A DNA stretch of 64,000 nucleotides from CAIYRG01 sp964494505 (GTDB lineage: Bacteria; Pseudomonadota; Alphaproteobacteria; Micropepsales; Micropepsaceae): assembly GCA_964494505.1 (NCBI GenBank), contig CAZBRO010000002.1, positions 248,001-312,000 of the forward strand, written 5' to 3'. Below, piece by piece: positions 32,855-41,297 of this stretch (its first letter is position 1; each line of letters starts with the position of its first letter). Made by a program: the position numbers and the translations under genes. The notes beneath the pieces are model-generated. The model did no database searches. It worked only from the letters and a program-made list of their open reading frames with translations, and had not been told where the DNA came from.

Positions 32855-34618
32855 TCACATTCGCTCGGGTACTTCGATCCCGAGCAGATACAAACACCGC
32901 TCGATCTGGGCCAGTGTAGCGCCGCAAAGGCCGAGCCTCGCGGCGCGCAAGCTCTCGTCCGTTTCGGACAGGATGTGGTGCTCGGTGTAGAAGCGGCTGA
33001 AATTCTGCGCCAGCGTGAACACGAAATCGCAGATCAGATTGGGCGCGCGCTTGTATTCTGCCGCGAGCAGCGCCTCCGGCATGGAGAGAAGCTGCAGCGC
33101 AAGCCTGCGTTCCTCGTCGGACGCGATGACCGGGGCTCCGCGCGCATGACCTTCGTCGCGCGCTCTGCGCAGGATCGATTTGATGCGCACCGCCGCATAT
33201 TGCAGATAAGGCCCGGTCTTGCCCTCGAAGCGCGTGAAACGTTCAAGGTCGAACACGTAGCTCGATACCCGGTTGTTCGAGAGGTCGGCGAACTTGATCG
33301 CCGAGAGACCGACCGCCTTGGCGACGCGGGCGCGTTCTTCTTCGGCGTAATCGGCGGCGAGGCCCTGTTCGGCGAGCCGCTTCATCGCCTCGTCCGTCGC
33401 CATCGCGATCAGGTCGTAGAGCTTCATCACGCCGCCGGCGCGCGTCTTGAACGGCTTGCCGTCTTTCCCGTTCACCGTGCCGTAGCCGATATGTTCGAGG
33501 CCGGCGCGGCCGGCGAGCCCGCCTTTGCGCGCGCCACGGAACACCTGCTCGAAATGCAGATGCTGGCGTTGATCGACGACGTACAGGATGAGATCGGGAT
33601 CGCGCTCGCGTACCCGCTCAACGATGGTGGCGGCATCAGTGGTGGCGTAGTTCACTGCGCCATCGGACTTCATCAGAATCAGCGGCGGCATCTCGGCCGT
33701 GTCGGAGTTCTCCGCCACGTGAACGACGAGGGCGCCCTGATCCATCACCGCAAGGCCCGCATCCTTCAGTTTTTCCAGCATGTCGGGGATGAACGGATCG
33801 GCATCCGATTCGCCTTTCCATTCGTCGAACACCACGCCCAGACTGCCGAATTCGCGCATCATCCCTTCGGCGGAAACATTGTGGAAATGACGCCACAGCG
33901 CGCGATAGCCCGGACGGCCGGCCTGAAGCTCGGCCGTTGCCTCGCGCGCGGCTTCCAGCCGCTGGGGATCGGCTTTGCAGGCCGCGGCCGCTTCCGGATA
34001 AAGCCGCTCCAGATCGTCCATGCTGACGGGCGGCTCTTCCGGATACGGACTTCTGTCCATGGGATCGAAATAGGGAAGCTCGGGCATCCGGATGGCGAGC
34101 TCGGAAATGAGCTGGCCCATCGGCAGGCCCCAATCGCCCAGATGCACGTCGCTGACGGCATTCCAGCCATTGGCGCGGAACAGGCGCTGCAGACAATCCC
34201 CGATGATGCAGGAGCGCAAATGGCCTACATGCATGGGCTTGGCGATGTTGGGGCCGCCGAAATCCAGGATCACGCACTTTCCCGCGCCGCTGCCGGGAAG
34301 CGCCGAATCGGGGTCGGCCGCAAGCCGCTGCAGCCGGTCCTGCAGGATTTCGTCCTTGACGGTCAGATTGATGAAGCCCGGCCCCGCGATGGAGACGTCC
34401 GCGAACATCCCGCTATCGCGCAGCCGCGCCGCGATTCTTTCGGCAATCGCACGCGGGTTGGCCTTCGCAACCTTGGCGGCTGCGAGCGCCCCGTTGCACT
34501 GGAATTGCGCCAGATCCGGCCGGTCGGAGGCCTGCACCTGCCCGAATTCTGCGGGCAAGGCTTCGGCGGCGAACGCGGCACTCGCGGTCGCGCAGAGTTC
34601 GGCTGCAAGCGAGATCAT
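32855..34618 (-). CDS. argS: Arginyl-tRNA synthetase
   Basis: 587 aa, ATG at 34618 overlapping the upstream lipoprotein stop by 4 nt. Class I synthetase charging tRNA-Arg. Domains: N-terminal additional domain (1-105), Rossmann catalytic core with the HIGH-type GGPNIAKPMHVGHLRS (about 120-135), and the C-terminal anticodon-binding alpha bundle with FEGKTGPYLQYAAVRIKSILRRA and FTLAQNFSRFYTEHHIL. The KMSK position reads KPFKTRAGG, a known ArgS deviation. Length is standard. Confidence 0.96.
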   Translation of the reverse strand: MISLAAELCATASAAFAAEALPAEFGQVQASDRPDLAQFQCNGALAAAKVAKANPRAIAERIAARLRDSGMFADVSIAGPGFINLTVKDEILQDRLQRLAADPDSALPGSGAGKCVILDFGGPNIAKPMHVGHLRSCIIGDCLQRLFRANGWNAVSDVHLGDWGLPMGQLISELAIRMPELPYFDPMDRSPYPEEPPVSMDDLERLYPEAAAACKADPQRLEAAREATAELQAGRPGYRALWRHFHNVSAEGMMREFGSLGVVFDEWKGESDADPFIPDMLEKLKDAGLAVMDQGALVVHVAENSDTAEMPPLILMKSDGAVNYATTDAATIVERVRERDPDLILYVVDQRQHLHFEQVFRGARKGGLAGRAGLEHIGYGTVNGKDGKPFKTRAGGVMKLYDLIAMATDEAMKRLAEQGLAADYAEEERARVAKAVGLSAIKFADLSNNRVSSYVFDLERFTRFEGKTGPYLQYAAVRIKSILRRARDEGHARGAPVIASDEERRLALQLLSMPEALLAAEYKRAPNLICDFVFTLAQNFSRFYTEHHILSETDESLRAARLGLCGATLAQIERCLYLLGIEVPERM

Positions 34619-35205
34619 CGGGCTGCGGCGCGCGCTGCCGGCACGGGTTTCGGAAGGCGATTATAGGCGAATTCGGCCGGGGTCAGCTGGAATCCGGTCA
34701 GGATTTCATAGTCGGCCGGGCGCTTGTCCATCGCCAGCGGCACCGGAAAATTGCTGACGGTCTGCGTATAGATGTTGGTGTTTTTTCCGCCCATGTCGGG
34801 CTGGCTGCGATAGAGCGCCTTGCTGATGATGTTGTTGTCAGCATCCACGATGGCGACAAAGAAATCGAGGCCCGGATCGGCGCCGGCGGCGGCCGGGCCG
34901 CGCTTCGCATTGACGGCGAAGTTCACATCCAGCGTCAGGCGGTTCGCGACGCGGTCGTAATTGCACGAGAGCACGGCCTGAGACATTTCGGCGAAAAACG
35001 CGACATCGGCGGGATTCAGCATGGAGAGCGGCGCGCCCGGCTTCAGCTTGGTCACCGTCACGGCGTCCGACAGCACGGCGGTCGAGGGGCAAGCGGGGCC
35101 CAGATCGACCGTGGTTTCAGCCGGGGGATCGGACAGCCCGAGCGTCTCGCAGCCGGCAAGCGGGAGCGACAAGGCAAGAATCGTCAAAATGGCAACGCGA
35201 TGCAT
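34615..35205 (-). CDS. Lipoprotein of unknown function upstream of argS
   Basis: 196 aa from the ATG at 35205; a GTG at 35217 would add four residues. Lipobox LPLAGC puts the lipidated Cys at about residue 19. The mature protein has CPSTAVLSDAVTVTKLKPG, CNYDRVANRLTLDVNFAV and a C-terminal PADYEILTGFQLTPAEFAYN. The beta-strand-rich middle suggests an immunoglobulin-like fold. Similar lipoproteins occur upstream of argS in related bacteria as I recall, without a known function. Overlaps the argS start (ATGA). Confidence 0.78.
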   Translation of the reverse strand: MHRVAILTILALSLPLAGCETLGLSDPPAETTVDLGPACPSTAVLSDAVTVTKLKPGAPLSMLNPADVAFFAEMSQAVLSCNYDRVANRLTLDVNFAVNAKRGPAAAGADPGLDFFVAIVDADNNIISKALYRSQPDMGGKNTNIYTQTVSNFPVPLAMDKRPADYEILTGFQLTPAEFAYNRLPKPVPAARAAAR

Positions 35206-35298
35206 CGCAAAATCCACTGAAAAAGCCCTTTACGCTTGGGCGCGGCGGACTGTAACCAAGCAGGGCACGGAAGAAAAGCCGTGCGCAGCGATGAGACC

Positions 35299-36273
35299 AT
35301 GAACGCGATTTCGCCCGATCCTTCCGGTGGCAAGCCGGCTTTGACGCTGCTTTTGGCCGCGCCGCGCGGCTTTTGCGCCGGCGTCGACCGGGCGATCCGT
35401 ATCGTGGAGCTGGCGCTCGAAAAATACGGCAAGCCCATCTATGTGCGTCACGAGATCGTGCACAACCGCTTTGTCGTGGAGCGGCTTGAGAAAATGGGCG
35501 CGGTCTTCATCGAAGAGCTGGACGAGGCGCCGGAGGGCGCGCGCGTGATCTTCTCGGCCCATGGCGTGCCCAAATCCGTGCCTGCCGAGGCGAAGCGGCG
35601 CCAATTGTTCTATCTCGATGCCACCTGTCCGTTGGTTTCGAAAGTCCATGTCGAGGCCGAGCGCCACCATGCTGCCGGACGGACCATCGTGCTCATCGGG
35701 CATCAGGGACATCCCGAAGTCATCGGCACCATGGGCCAATTGCCCGCGGGCGCGGTGATTCTGGTCGAGACCGTGGCGGATGCTGAAAATCTGGTCCCGG
35801 CGACGGGGGCGAGCCTTGCCTACATCACCCAGACGACGCTCTCGGTCGACGACACGGCGGAGATCGTTGCCGCGCTGAGGCGGCGTTTCCCGACCATTGC
35901 CGGCCCGCATAAGGAAGACATTTGCTACGCGACGACCAACCGGCAGGATGCGATCAAGCGGGTGGCGCCGAGGTCTGACGCGGTGTTCGTGATCGGCTCG
36001 GCCAATTCCTCCAACTCGATGCGGCTTGTCGAGGTGGCGCGGCGGGCCGGCGCGAAATTCGCAGCACTGATCGAGAATGCAGGCGCCATCGATTGGGACA
36101 CGCTTTCAGACGTGCGCACTGTCGCATTGTCGGCGGGCGCGTCGGCGCCGGAGGTGCTGGTCGATGAAGTGCTCGCCGCCTTCCGCGCGCGCTACGAGGT
36201 GACGCTCGAAGAAGCAGCAGTCACGCGCGAGGATGTCGAGTTCAAACTGCCGCGCGCGCTGGCGGGCGTGTAG
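35299..36273 (+). CDS. ispH: 4-hydroxy-3-methylbut-2-enyl diphosphate reductase
   Basis: 324 aa from the ATG at 35299; an in-frame GTG at 35281 is also possible and has GGAAG upstream. Last MEP-pathway step, making IPP and DMAPP with a [4Fe-4S] cluster. The three cluster cysteines are in RGFCAGVDRAI, YLDATCPLVSKVH and DICYATTNRQDA. Substrate-binding His and Glu motifs (VRHEIVHNRFVVE, GHQGHPEVIGTMGQ) and SANSSNSMRLVEVA are all conserved. Followed 2 bp later by thrB. Confidence 0.96.
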   Translation: MNAISPDPSGGKPALTLLLAAPRGFCAGVDRAIRIVELALEKYGKPIYVRHEIVHNRFVVERLEKMGAVFIEELDEAPEGARVIFSAHGVPKSVPAEAKRRQLFYLDATCPLVSKVHVEAERHHAAGRTIVLIGHQGHPEVIGTMGQLPAGAVILVETVADAENLVPATGASLAYITQTTLSVDDTAEIVAALRRRFPTIAGPHKEDICYATTNRQDAIKRVAPRSDAVFVIGSANSSNSMRLVEVARRAGAKFAALIENAGAIDWDTLSDVRTVALSAGASAPEVLVDEVLAAFRARYEVTLEEAAVTREDVEFKLPRALAGV

Positions 36274-36275
36274 CG

Positions 36276-37235
36276 ATGGCTGTTTATACCGATGTCTCGT
36301 TTGAAGAGCTGGAGGTGTTTCTCGCGGCTTACGATCTGGGGCATGCGCATGTCTTCAAGGGCATCGCTGAGGGCGTCTCCAATTCGAATTATTATTTGCA
36401 GACGGAGCAGGGCGCCTTCATCCTCACGCTCTACGAGATGCGGGTGGAGGCCGCCGATCTTCCGTTCTATCTCGGCCTGATGGAGCATCTGGCGCGCGCC
36501 GGAATCCGTTGCCCGACGCCGGTGCGCGCGAAATCGGGTGCGGTGACCGGCGAGTTGAACGGACGGGCAGCCGCTATCCTTACCTTTCTGGACGGCGTCT
36601 CGTTGCGGCGGCCGACGGCGGAGCACTGCCAGCAGGCGGGTCTGGCTCTGGCGGAGTTGCATGAAGCGGGCGCGGATTTTTCGGGCACACGCGCGAACGC
36701 GCTGGGGCCGGAGGGCTGGCGCAGCCTGGCCCATGATTGCGCGGCCGGCGCGGACGCCGTAGCAGACGGTATGCGCGCCCTTGTGGCCGACGAATTGACC
36801 GCCCTTGGCGCGGCGTGGCCCGAGCACCTGCCGCAAGGCGTCATCCATGCGGATATGTTTCCGGACAACGTGCTGTTCGTGAACGATCGCGTGTCGGGCA
36901 TCATAGATTTCTATTTCGCCTGCAACGATGCGCTTGCCTACGATCTCGCAGTAACCGTAAACGCGTGGTGTTTCGAGAACGACGGCGCCTACAACATCAC
37001 CAAGGGGCGTGCTCTGATCGCGGGTTACCAGACCAAGCGCGGACTTAGCCCCGGCGAGAGGGCGGCGTTTCCGGTGCTGTGCCGGGGGGCTGCGCTCCGC
37101 TTCCTGCTGACGCGCCTCTATGATTGGATCAACCGCAATCCGCAGGCTTTGGTGCGGCCCAAGGACCCGCGCGAATACATGCGCAAGCTGCGCTTCCACC
37201 GCAGCGTCAAGAACGCCGAGGCTTATGGTTTGTGA
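36276..37235 (+). CDS. thrB: Homoserine kinase, aminoglycoside-phosphotransferase-like type
   Basis: 319 aa, ATG at 36276. Phosphorylates homoserine for threonine synthesis, feeding ThrC. This is the ThrB class with a protein-kinase-like fold, not the GHMP class of enterics. Seen: VYTDVSFEELEVFL, GVSNSNYYLQTEQGAFILTLYE (nucleotide loop), catalytic GVIHADMFPDNVLF and metal-binding GIIDFYFACNDALAYDLA, then NAWCFENDG. The thrC gene is about 10 kb upstream. Its stop overlaps the rnhA start by 4 nt. Confidence 0.94.
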   Translation: MAVYTDVSFEELEVFLAAYDLGHAHVFKGIAEGVSNSNYYLQTEQGAFILTLYEMRVEAADLPFYLGLMEHLARAGIRCPTPVRAKSGAVTGELNGRAAAILTFLDGVSLRRPTAEHCQQAGLALAELHEAGADFSGTRANALGPEGWRSLAHDCAAGADAVADGMRALVADELTALGAAWPEHLPQGVIHADMFPDNVLFVNDRVSGIIDFYFACNDALAYDLAVTVNAWCFENDGAYNITKGRALIAGYQTKRGLSPGERAAFPVLCRGAALRFLLTRLYDWINRNPQALVRPKDPREYMRKLRFHRSVKNAEAYGL

Positions 37236-37663
37236 GCACGGTCGAAATCTTCACCGACGGCGCGTGCAGCGGCAATCCGGGCCCGGGCGGCTGGGGGGCG
37301 ATTCTGCGCTCGGGCGCGCACGAGAAGGAGATCTCCGGCGGCGAGCGCCTGACCACCAATAACCGCATGGAGCTGATGGCGGCGATCAAGGCGCTGGAAG
37401 CGTTGAAACGGTCGAGCACCGTGATGCTCCACACCGATTCCAAATATGTGATGGACGGACTCACCAAATGGCTGCCCAAATGGAAGCAGAACGGCTGGAA
37501 GACCGCGGACAAGAAGCCGGTGAAGAACGGCGATCTCTGGCGCGCGCTGGATGAGGCCGTTTCGCGCCACGATGTGGTGTGGCGCTGGGTGAAGGGTCAC
37601 GACGGCCATCTCGAAAACGAGCGCGCGGATGTGTTGGCGCGCTCGGCCATTCCCAAGGGCTGA
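37232..37663 (+). CDS. rnhA: Ribonuclease HI
   Basis: 143 aa from a GTG at 37232 that overlaps the thrB stop (GTGA). Removes RNA from RNA-DNA hybrids such as R-loops and primers. Catalytic carboxylates are visible in IFTDGACSGNPGPGGWGA (Asp), NNRMELMAAIKAL (Glu), LHTDSKYVMDG (Asp) and ENERADVLAR (Asp), and the basic protrusion WLPKWKQNGWKTADKK is present. Standard length. Convergent with the ceramidase-like gene, whose stop is directly adjacent. Confidence 0.95.
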   Translation: MSTVEIFTDGACSGNPGPGGWGAILRSGAHEKEISGGERLTTNNRMELMAAIKALEALKRSSTVMLHTDSKYVMDGLTKWLPKWKQNGWKTADKKPVKNGDLWRALDEAVSRHDVVWRWVKGHDGHLENERADVLARSAIPKG

Positions 37664-38401
37664 TCACTCAGCCGGAGCCGTCGCGGGAGCCGCCCGCACG
37701 CCGCGCGCGCGCGGCAAGTGGATCAGCCCCATCACGCCCAAGAATCCGCCGAACGACAGGAACGAGTGCCAGAGGAAATGCGTGCCGATGGGAAAGGCGG
37801 AGCAGACCGAAAGATCGATCGTGCGGAAGATCAGCGCCACGATGGCAAGACCGAGCGCCGTCGCGCCATAAGCGGCGGCCCGCTTGGAGTGGACATAGGT
37901 CTGTGCGATCAGGGCGACCGCCGCCACAATCACCACCGGCGCCAACGCCACCCAGCGCTGCAGCGGAATGCCGAAAATGCTGGTGTCCCAGAATTGGCGC
38001 GAGACCGCGAATCCAGCCACGAACAGCACCAGGAACAACGCCGCGCCGCCATACGACCACAGCCGCCGCGACCAGAAGAAAATCAGCGCGAACATGAAGA
38101 ACAGCCCGGACTGCACTTCAAAGAACAGCGCGAAGCGGTCTCTGAGCCCGTGCCAGACGCCGCTGCCGATTCCGGTGATGACCAGGAGTGCCGCCAGCAA
38201 ATAAAGATCGGCGGCCCTGGGCGCGCGCTTTATCGTGGCATAGAGCGAGAGCAGGCCGAACAGCACGATCACGCCATTGGAGATCGTGTTCATCGGCTCG
38301 ACCGGAAACGACGTCGAGGTGGCGGACAAGGTCTCGCAATAGACCGGCCCGAAGTTGAATTGCGGCATGGCGTTCGGAGCTTTGACGCGCGCCCCGATCA
38401 T
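37664..38401 (-). CDS. Ceramidase-like membrane hydrolase (CREST superfamily)
   Basis: 245 aa from the ATG at 38401, which has GGAG six bases upstream; an ATG at 38368 is an alternative. About seven membrane helices. The CREST/alkaline-ceramidase pattern is recognisable: VYCE early, FPVEPMNTISNGVIVLFG, GIGSGVWHGL with the His and Ser, FRTIDLSVC with the Asp, and GTHFLWHSFLSF with two His. In the family these residues bind zinc and hydrolyse an amide. Whether this bacterium makes ceramides is unknown; other lipids or choline-type substrates are possible. Confidence 0.82.
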   Translation of the reverse strand: MIGARVKAPNAMPQFNFGPVYCETLSATSTSFPVEPMNTISNGVIVLFGLLSLYATIKRAPRAADLYLLAALLVITGIGSGVWHGLRDRFALFFEVQSGLFFMFALIFFWSRRLWSYGGAALFLVLFVAGFAVSRQFWDTSIFGIPLQRWVALAPVVIVAAVALIAQTYVHSKRAAAYGATALGLAIVALIFRTIDLSVCSAFPIGTHFLWHSFLSFGGFLGVMGLIHLPRARGVRAAPATAPAE

Positions 38402-38437
38402 AAGGGCTCCGCCGTCCTAAGAAAACCGCATCAGTTC

Positions 38438-38474
38438 CCTCCCCCCACAGGGGGAGAGGGTCAGGATGAGGGGG
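38438..38474. repeat. G/C-rich hairpin repeat between two convergent-side genes
   Basis: CCCTCCCCCCACAGGGGGAG, then AGGGTCAGGATGAGGGGG, in the 88-bp gap before the peroxiredoxin stop. It folds as a C-rich/G-rich hairpin and looks like the dispersed intergenic repeats common in alphaproteobacterial genomes. It could act as a weak terminator on either strand. Confidence 0.45.
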
Positions 38475-38489
38475 CAGTGCCGCCGAAGC

Positions 38490-38969
38490 CTAGATCTGCC
38501 CCAGCAGGTGATCGCCGCTGGAGACGCCGAATGCGCCCGGCTCCTCCAGGTTGAGCTCCTTCACCACGCCGTCCTCGACCAGCATCGAGTAGCGCCGGCT
38601 GCGGCGGCCCATCCCGTTCTTGCTCATGTCGGCATCGACGCCCAGCGCATGCGCCAGATCGCCATTGCCGTCAGCCAGCATCGTCACCTTGCCGGTTGCG
38701 TGGCCTGCCTCCGCCCACGCCTTCATCACGGCGGCATCGTTCACCGCCGTGCAGGCGATGATGTCGATTCCCTTTTGCTTCAGCGCGTCGGCATTGTTGA
38801 CGAAGCTCGGCAGATGCTTTGCCGAACAAGTCGATGTGAAGGCGCCGGGCACCGCGAACAGGGCGACGCGTTTGCCCTTGAAGAAGTCGTCCGTACTCAC
38901 CTCCGTAACGCCGCCATCGGCCACGGCGCGCACATTCACCTGCGGAATCCTGTCTCCGGCCTTGATCAT
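38490..38969 (-). CDS. Peroxiredoxin, Prx5 type
   Basis: 159 aa, ATG at 38969. Reduces peroxides using a peroxidatic Cys. The active site is PGAFTSTCSAKHLPSF, C48, with the conserved Thr/Pro and the Prx5-type DALKQKGIDIIACTAVNDAAVM. RRSRRYSMLVEDGVVKELN is the dimer-side signature. Reducing partner (thioredoxin or glutaredoxin/GSH) is not encoded alongside. gshA elsewhere in the window makes a GSH route plausible. Confidence 0.94.
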   Translation of the reverse strand: MIKAGDRIPQVNVRAVADGGVTEVSTDDFFKGKRVALFAVPGAFTSTCSAKHLPSFVNNADALKQKGIDIIACTAVNDAAVMKAWAEAGHATGKVTMLADGNGDLAHALGVDADMSKNGMGRRSRRYSMLVEDGVVKELNLEEPGAFGVSSGDHLLGQI

Positions 38970-39100
38970 CGTCTTCCCCTTGATCTTTGATGGAATGGCT
39001 TTTAGCGGGAAGGGCCGGTTCCGGAAAGCCGGAAATGGGCCGGTGTCATAATCGCCCTGGCCCCTTTGCGTTATGCGCGCCGCTGAATAAGGTAGCGGTC

Positions 39101-39694
39101 ATGGGGTCGTCGCGCGATAGCCGCAGAGACGAAGGTGAGAGCTTCCTGGAAGGCAAGCTTCTGATCGCCCTTCCCGGCATGACCGATGAGCGTTTTGTCC
39201 AGACGGTGATCTATATCTGCGCCCACTCGTCGAAGGGCGCGATGGGGATCGTGATCAACAAGCCGATCCCTGGCCTCAGCTTCGCCGAGGTGATGAAGCA
39301 GCTCGACATCGAAACCACCGACATCGCGGCCGACCTTCCCATCCTCTATGGCGGGCCAGTTGAGACGGGGCGCGGCTTCGTGCTGCACAGCGGCGATTAC
39401 GAAAGCAGCGATTCCACATTGCCGGTTTCGGAAGACATTTCGCTGACCGCAACGCTGGATATTCTCCGGGCGATCGCCGAGGGCCGGGGGCCGCGGCAGG
39501 TGCTGTTCGCGCTCGGTTATGCCGGCTGGGCGCCCGGACAGGTGGAAGCCGAGTTCCAAACCAATGGGTGGCTGCATTGCGGCGCCGACCCCGGGCTCGT
39601 GTTCGGGGTGAGTCCGGAAGCGAAATGGCGCACCGCGCTGCAGCGGCTGGGGATCGGGCCTTCGGGGCTGGTTGCCGATACAGGCCGCGCCTAG
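39101..39694 (+). CDS. YqgE/AlgH family protein
   Basis: 197 aa from the ATG at 39101 (AAGG upstream); a frame from 38987 would add residues with no family match. The fold is recognised from LEGKLLIALPGMTDERFVQTVIY, AMGIVINKP, LYGGPVETGRGFVLHS, FALGYAGWAPGQ and LEFQTNGWL-like EAEFQTNGWL. Family members occur widely next to antioxidant or pH-homeostasis genes but the molecular function is not settled. Follows the divergent peroxiredoxin gene. Confidence 0.92.
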   Translation: MGSSRDSRRDEGESFLEGKLLIALPGMTDERFVQTVIYICAHSSKGAMGIVINKPIPGLSFAEVMKQLDIETTDIAADLPILYGGPVETGRGFVLHSGDYESSDSTLPVSEDISLTATLDILRAIAEGRGPRQVLFALGYAGWAPGQVEAEFQTNGWLHCGADPGLVFGVSPEAKWRTALQRLGIGPSGLVADTGRA

Positions 39695-39735
39695 ACTGAT
39701 CATCACAAAAGCGCATTGGAAGCGGGGAAACGACC

Positions 39736-40980
39736 ATGCACGACGTAACCCAAGGCGATCATTGGCATGAACCCAAAGGTTTGAAGAACGCGGGCTATGG
39801 CGCGTGGAAGCGGCCCAACACGCCTTACGACAATTTCATGGAAGCGCAAGGTATCCCCGTCTATCGCGGCATCGGAGTCCGCCGCGTGCAGGACCTGCCG
39901 CTCGCGAATTGGCCGCGCATGGGCGGACGCGGCACGTTCATCCAGCTCTATGGCACGGAAGGCAAATGGGGCTGCTATGTCGTTGAGGTGCCTGGCGCGG
40001 GCGCACTGACGCCGGAGCGCCACATGTACGAAGAGATCATGGTGGTGGTGGAAGGACGCGGCACCACGGAAATCTGGACCGACGGCCAGAAGAAGCCTCA
40101 CACCTTCGAATGGCAGAAGGGTTCCATGTTTTCGGTGCCGCTCAACACCTGGCACCGCATCGTCAATGCCGCCTCGACCCCCGCGCTCATTCTGGTCGCA
40201 TCTTCAGCGCCGAACGTGATGAACCTGTACCGCGACATCGACTGGATCTTCAATTGCCCGGTGGAGATCAAGGAGCGCTTCGACGGCAGCGACGATTTCT
40301 TCAAGCCCAAGGATGACATCGTGCCCGATCCGCTGCGCGGGCTCGCCATGCGCAAATCGAACGTCATTCCCGACATCGTGAACGCGCAGCTTTACTTGGA
40401 CAACCGCCGTTCGCCCGGTTATCTGCGCGTCGAACCGGCGATGGCGAACAATGTGTTTTACGGCTTCGTCGGCGAGCATGAGCCCGGGCGCTATTCAAAG
40501 GCGCACGCGCATCTGTCCTCCGCTGTGCTCGTGTGCCTGAAGGGCAAGGGCTACACCTACACATGGCCGCGTTCGCTCGGGATGACGCCGTGGCAGGACG
40601 GCAAGGCCGATCAGGTGTTCCGTCAGGACTACGAGCCGGTGGGATTGGTGACGGCAGCGCCCTATGGCGGCCAATGGTTCCACGCGCATTTCGGGGTGAG
40701 CAAGGAGCCGCTGCGGCTGATCGGCTGGTATGGCCCGTTGAACCATCGCAAGGACCGCGCGGGGGTTCCCGGCGAAAAGGACACCGACGAGGGTGCCATC
40801 GACGTGACCGAAGGCGGCACCGCCATTCCCTATTGGCTGGAGGACCCGTTCCTGCGCAAGGAATACGAGGAGACGCTGGCGAAGGACGGCGTGAAATCGC
40901 GTATGGAGGATTGGCTCTATCGCGAGCCGGCCAACGAAGAGGAGCGCGAGCGCGCGAAGGTTGCAGGCGGCATTGGGTAG
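39736..40980 (+). CDS. Bicupin protein of unknown function
   Basis: 414 aa, ATG at 39736. Two cupin barrels: the first around residues 80-155, with ERHMYEEIMVVVEGRGTTEIW and FSVPLNTWHRIVN, the second around 245-340, with EPGRYSKAHAHLSSAVLVC and GQWFHAHFGVSKEPLRLIGW. Both carry His/Glu residues that could bind a metal. Length and two-domain layout resemble gentisate dioxygenase-like or bicupin isomerases, but I cannot name a reaction. Sits between yqgE and the glycine-cleavage riboswitch. Confidence 0.75.
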   Translation: MHDVTQGDHWHEPKGLKNAGYGAWKRPNTPYDNFMEAQGIPVYRGIGVRRVQDLPLANWPRMGGRGTFIQLYGTEGKWGCYVVEVPGAGALTPERHMYEEIMVVVEGRGTTEIWTDGQKKPHTFEWQKGSMFSVPLNTWHRIVNAASTPALILVASSAPNVMNLYRDIDWIFNCPVEIKERFDGSDDFFKPKDDIVPDPLRGLAMRKSNVIPDIVNAQLYLDNRRSPGYLRVEPAMANNVFYGFVGEHEPGRYSKAHAHLSSAVLVCLKGKGYTYTWPRSLGMTPWQDGKADQVFRQDYEPVGLVTAAPYGGQWFHAHFGVSKEPLRLIGWYGPLNHRKDRAGVPGEKDTDEGAIDVTEGGTAIPYWLEDPFLRKEYEETLAKDGVKSRMEDWLYREPANEEERERAKVAGGIG

Positions 40981-40991
40981 CAAGTGTTTTT

Positions 40992-41012
40992 ACCCTGAGC
41001 TTGTCGAAGGGT
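40992..41012. repeat. REP-like palindromic repeat
   Basis: ACCCTGAGCTTGTCGAAGGGT, a short imperfect inverted repeat of a type scattered through alphaproteobacterial intergenic regions. A related copy lies at 45971-45992. It sits right after the bicupin stop, upstream of the riboswitch promoter. Confidence 0.65.
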
Positions 41013-41016
41013 GAGC

Positions 41017-41046
41017 TTGCCCAAGCGCGATGCCTCCGCCTAATAT
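41017..41046 (+). promoter_or_regulatory. Predicted promoter of the glycine-cleavage operon
   Basis: TTGCCC (41017-41022) and TAATAT (41041-41046) with an 18-bp spacer, placing a start about 10 bp before the first riboswitch aptamer. Both boxes are imperfect (4 of 6). Confidence 0.45.
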
Positions 41047-41061
41047 CGCAGCCGTCATCGA

Positions 41062-41247
41062 CTCCCCCGCGGGAGAGACCCTCCGAAGCTCAAGCCGATG
41101 GAGGGCGCCGAAGGAGCAACCGCCCCGGAAACTCTCAGGCAAAAGGACCGCGGGGGAAAAGACAGTCTGGATAGAAGGGCACACGCCCTCACCGAAGGGG
41201 TAAGCCGAGAATTTCGGCAATCTCTCAGGTCCAAGGACAGACGGGGT
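41062..41247 (+). ncRNA. Tandem (two-aptamer) glycine riboswitch
   Basis: Both conserved aptamer cores are readable. Aptamer 1 spans about 41063-41156, with GCGGGAGAGACCCTCCG, GCGCCGAAGGAGCAACCGCC and ACTCTCAGGCAAAAGGACCG; its P1 stem pairs CCCCGCG with CGCGGGG. Aptamer 2 spans about 41159-41247, with CACCGAAGGGGTAAGCCG and ATCTCTCAGGTCCAAGGACA; its end stem pairs GACAGTCT with AGAC. It precedes gcvT by 50 bp, the usual place. In this class glycine binding turns on the cleavage system. Expression platform: TCCGG pairs with CCGGA at 41254-41270, perhaps affecting the gcvT start. Confidence 0.95.
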
Positions 41248-41297
41248 GCGTTTCCGGATCAGCCGCCGGAGCGCGAACCGTTGGGATTGGATGAGAG

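Noticed and set aside
33400..33500. ArgS lacking a canonical KMSK
   Set aside because: Many genuine arginyl-tRNA synthetases lack KMSK; the rest of the enzyme is complete, so this is not a defect.
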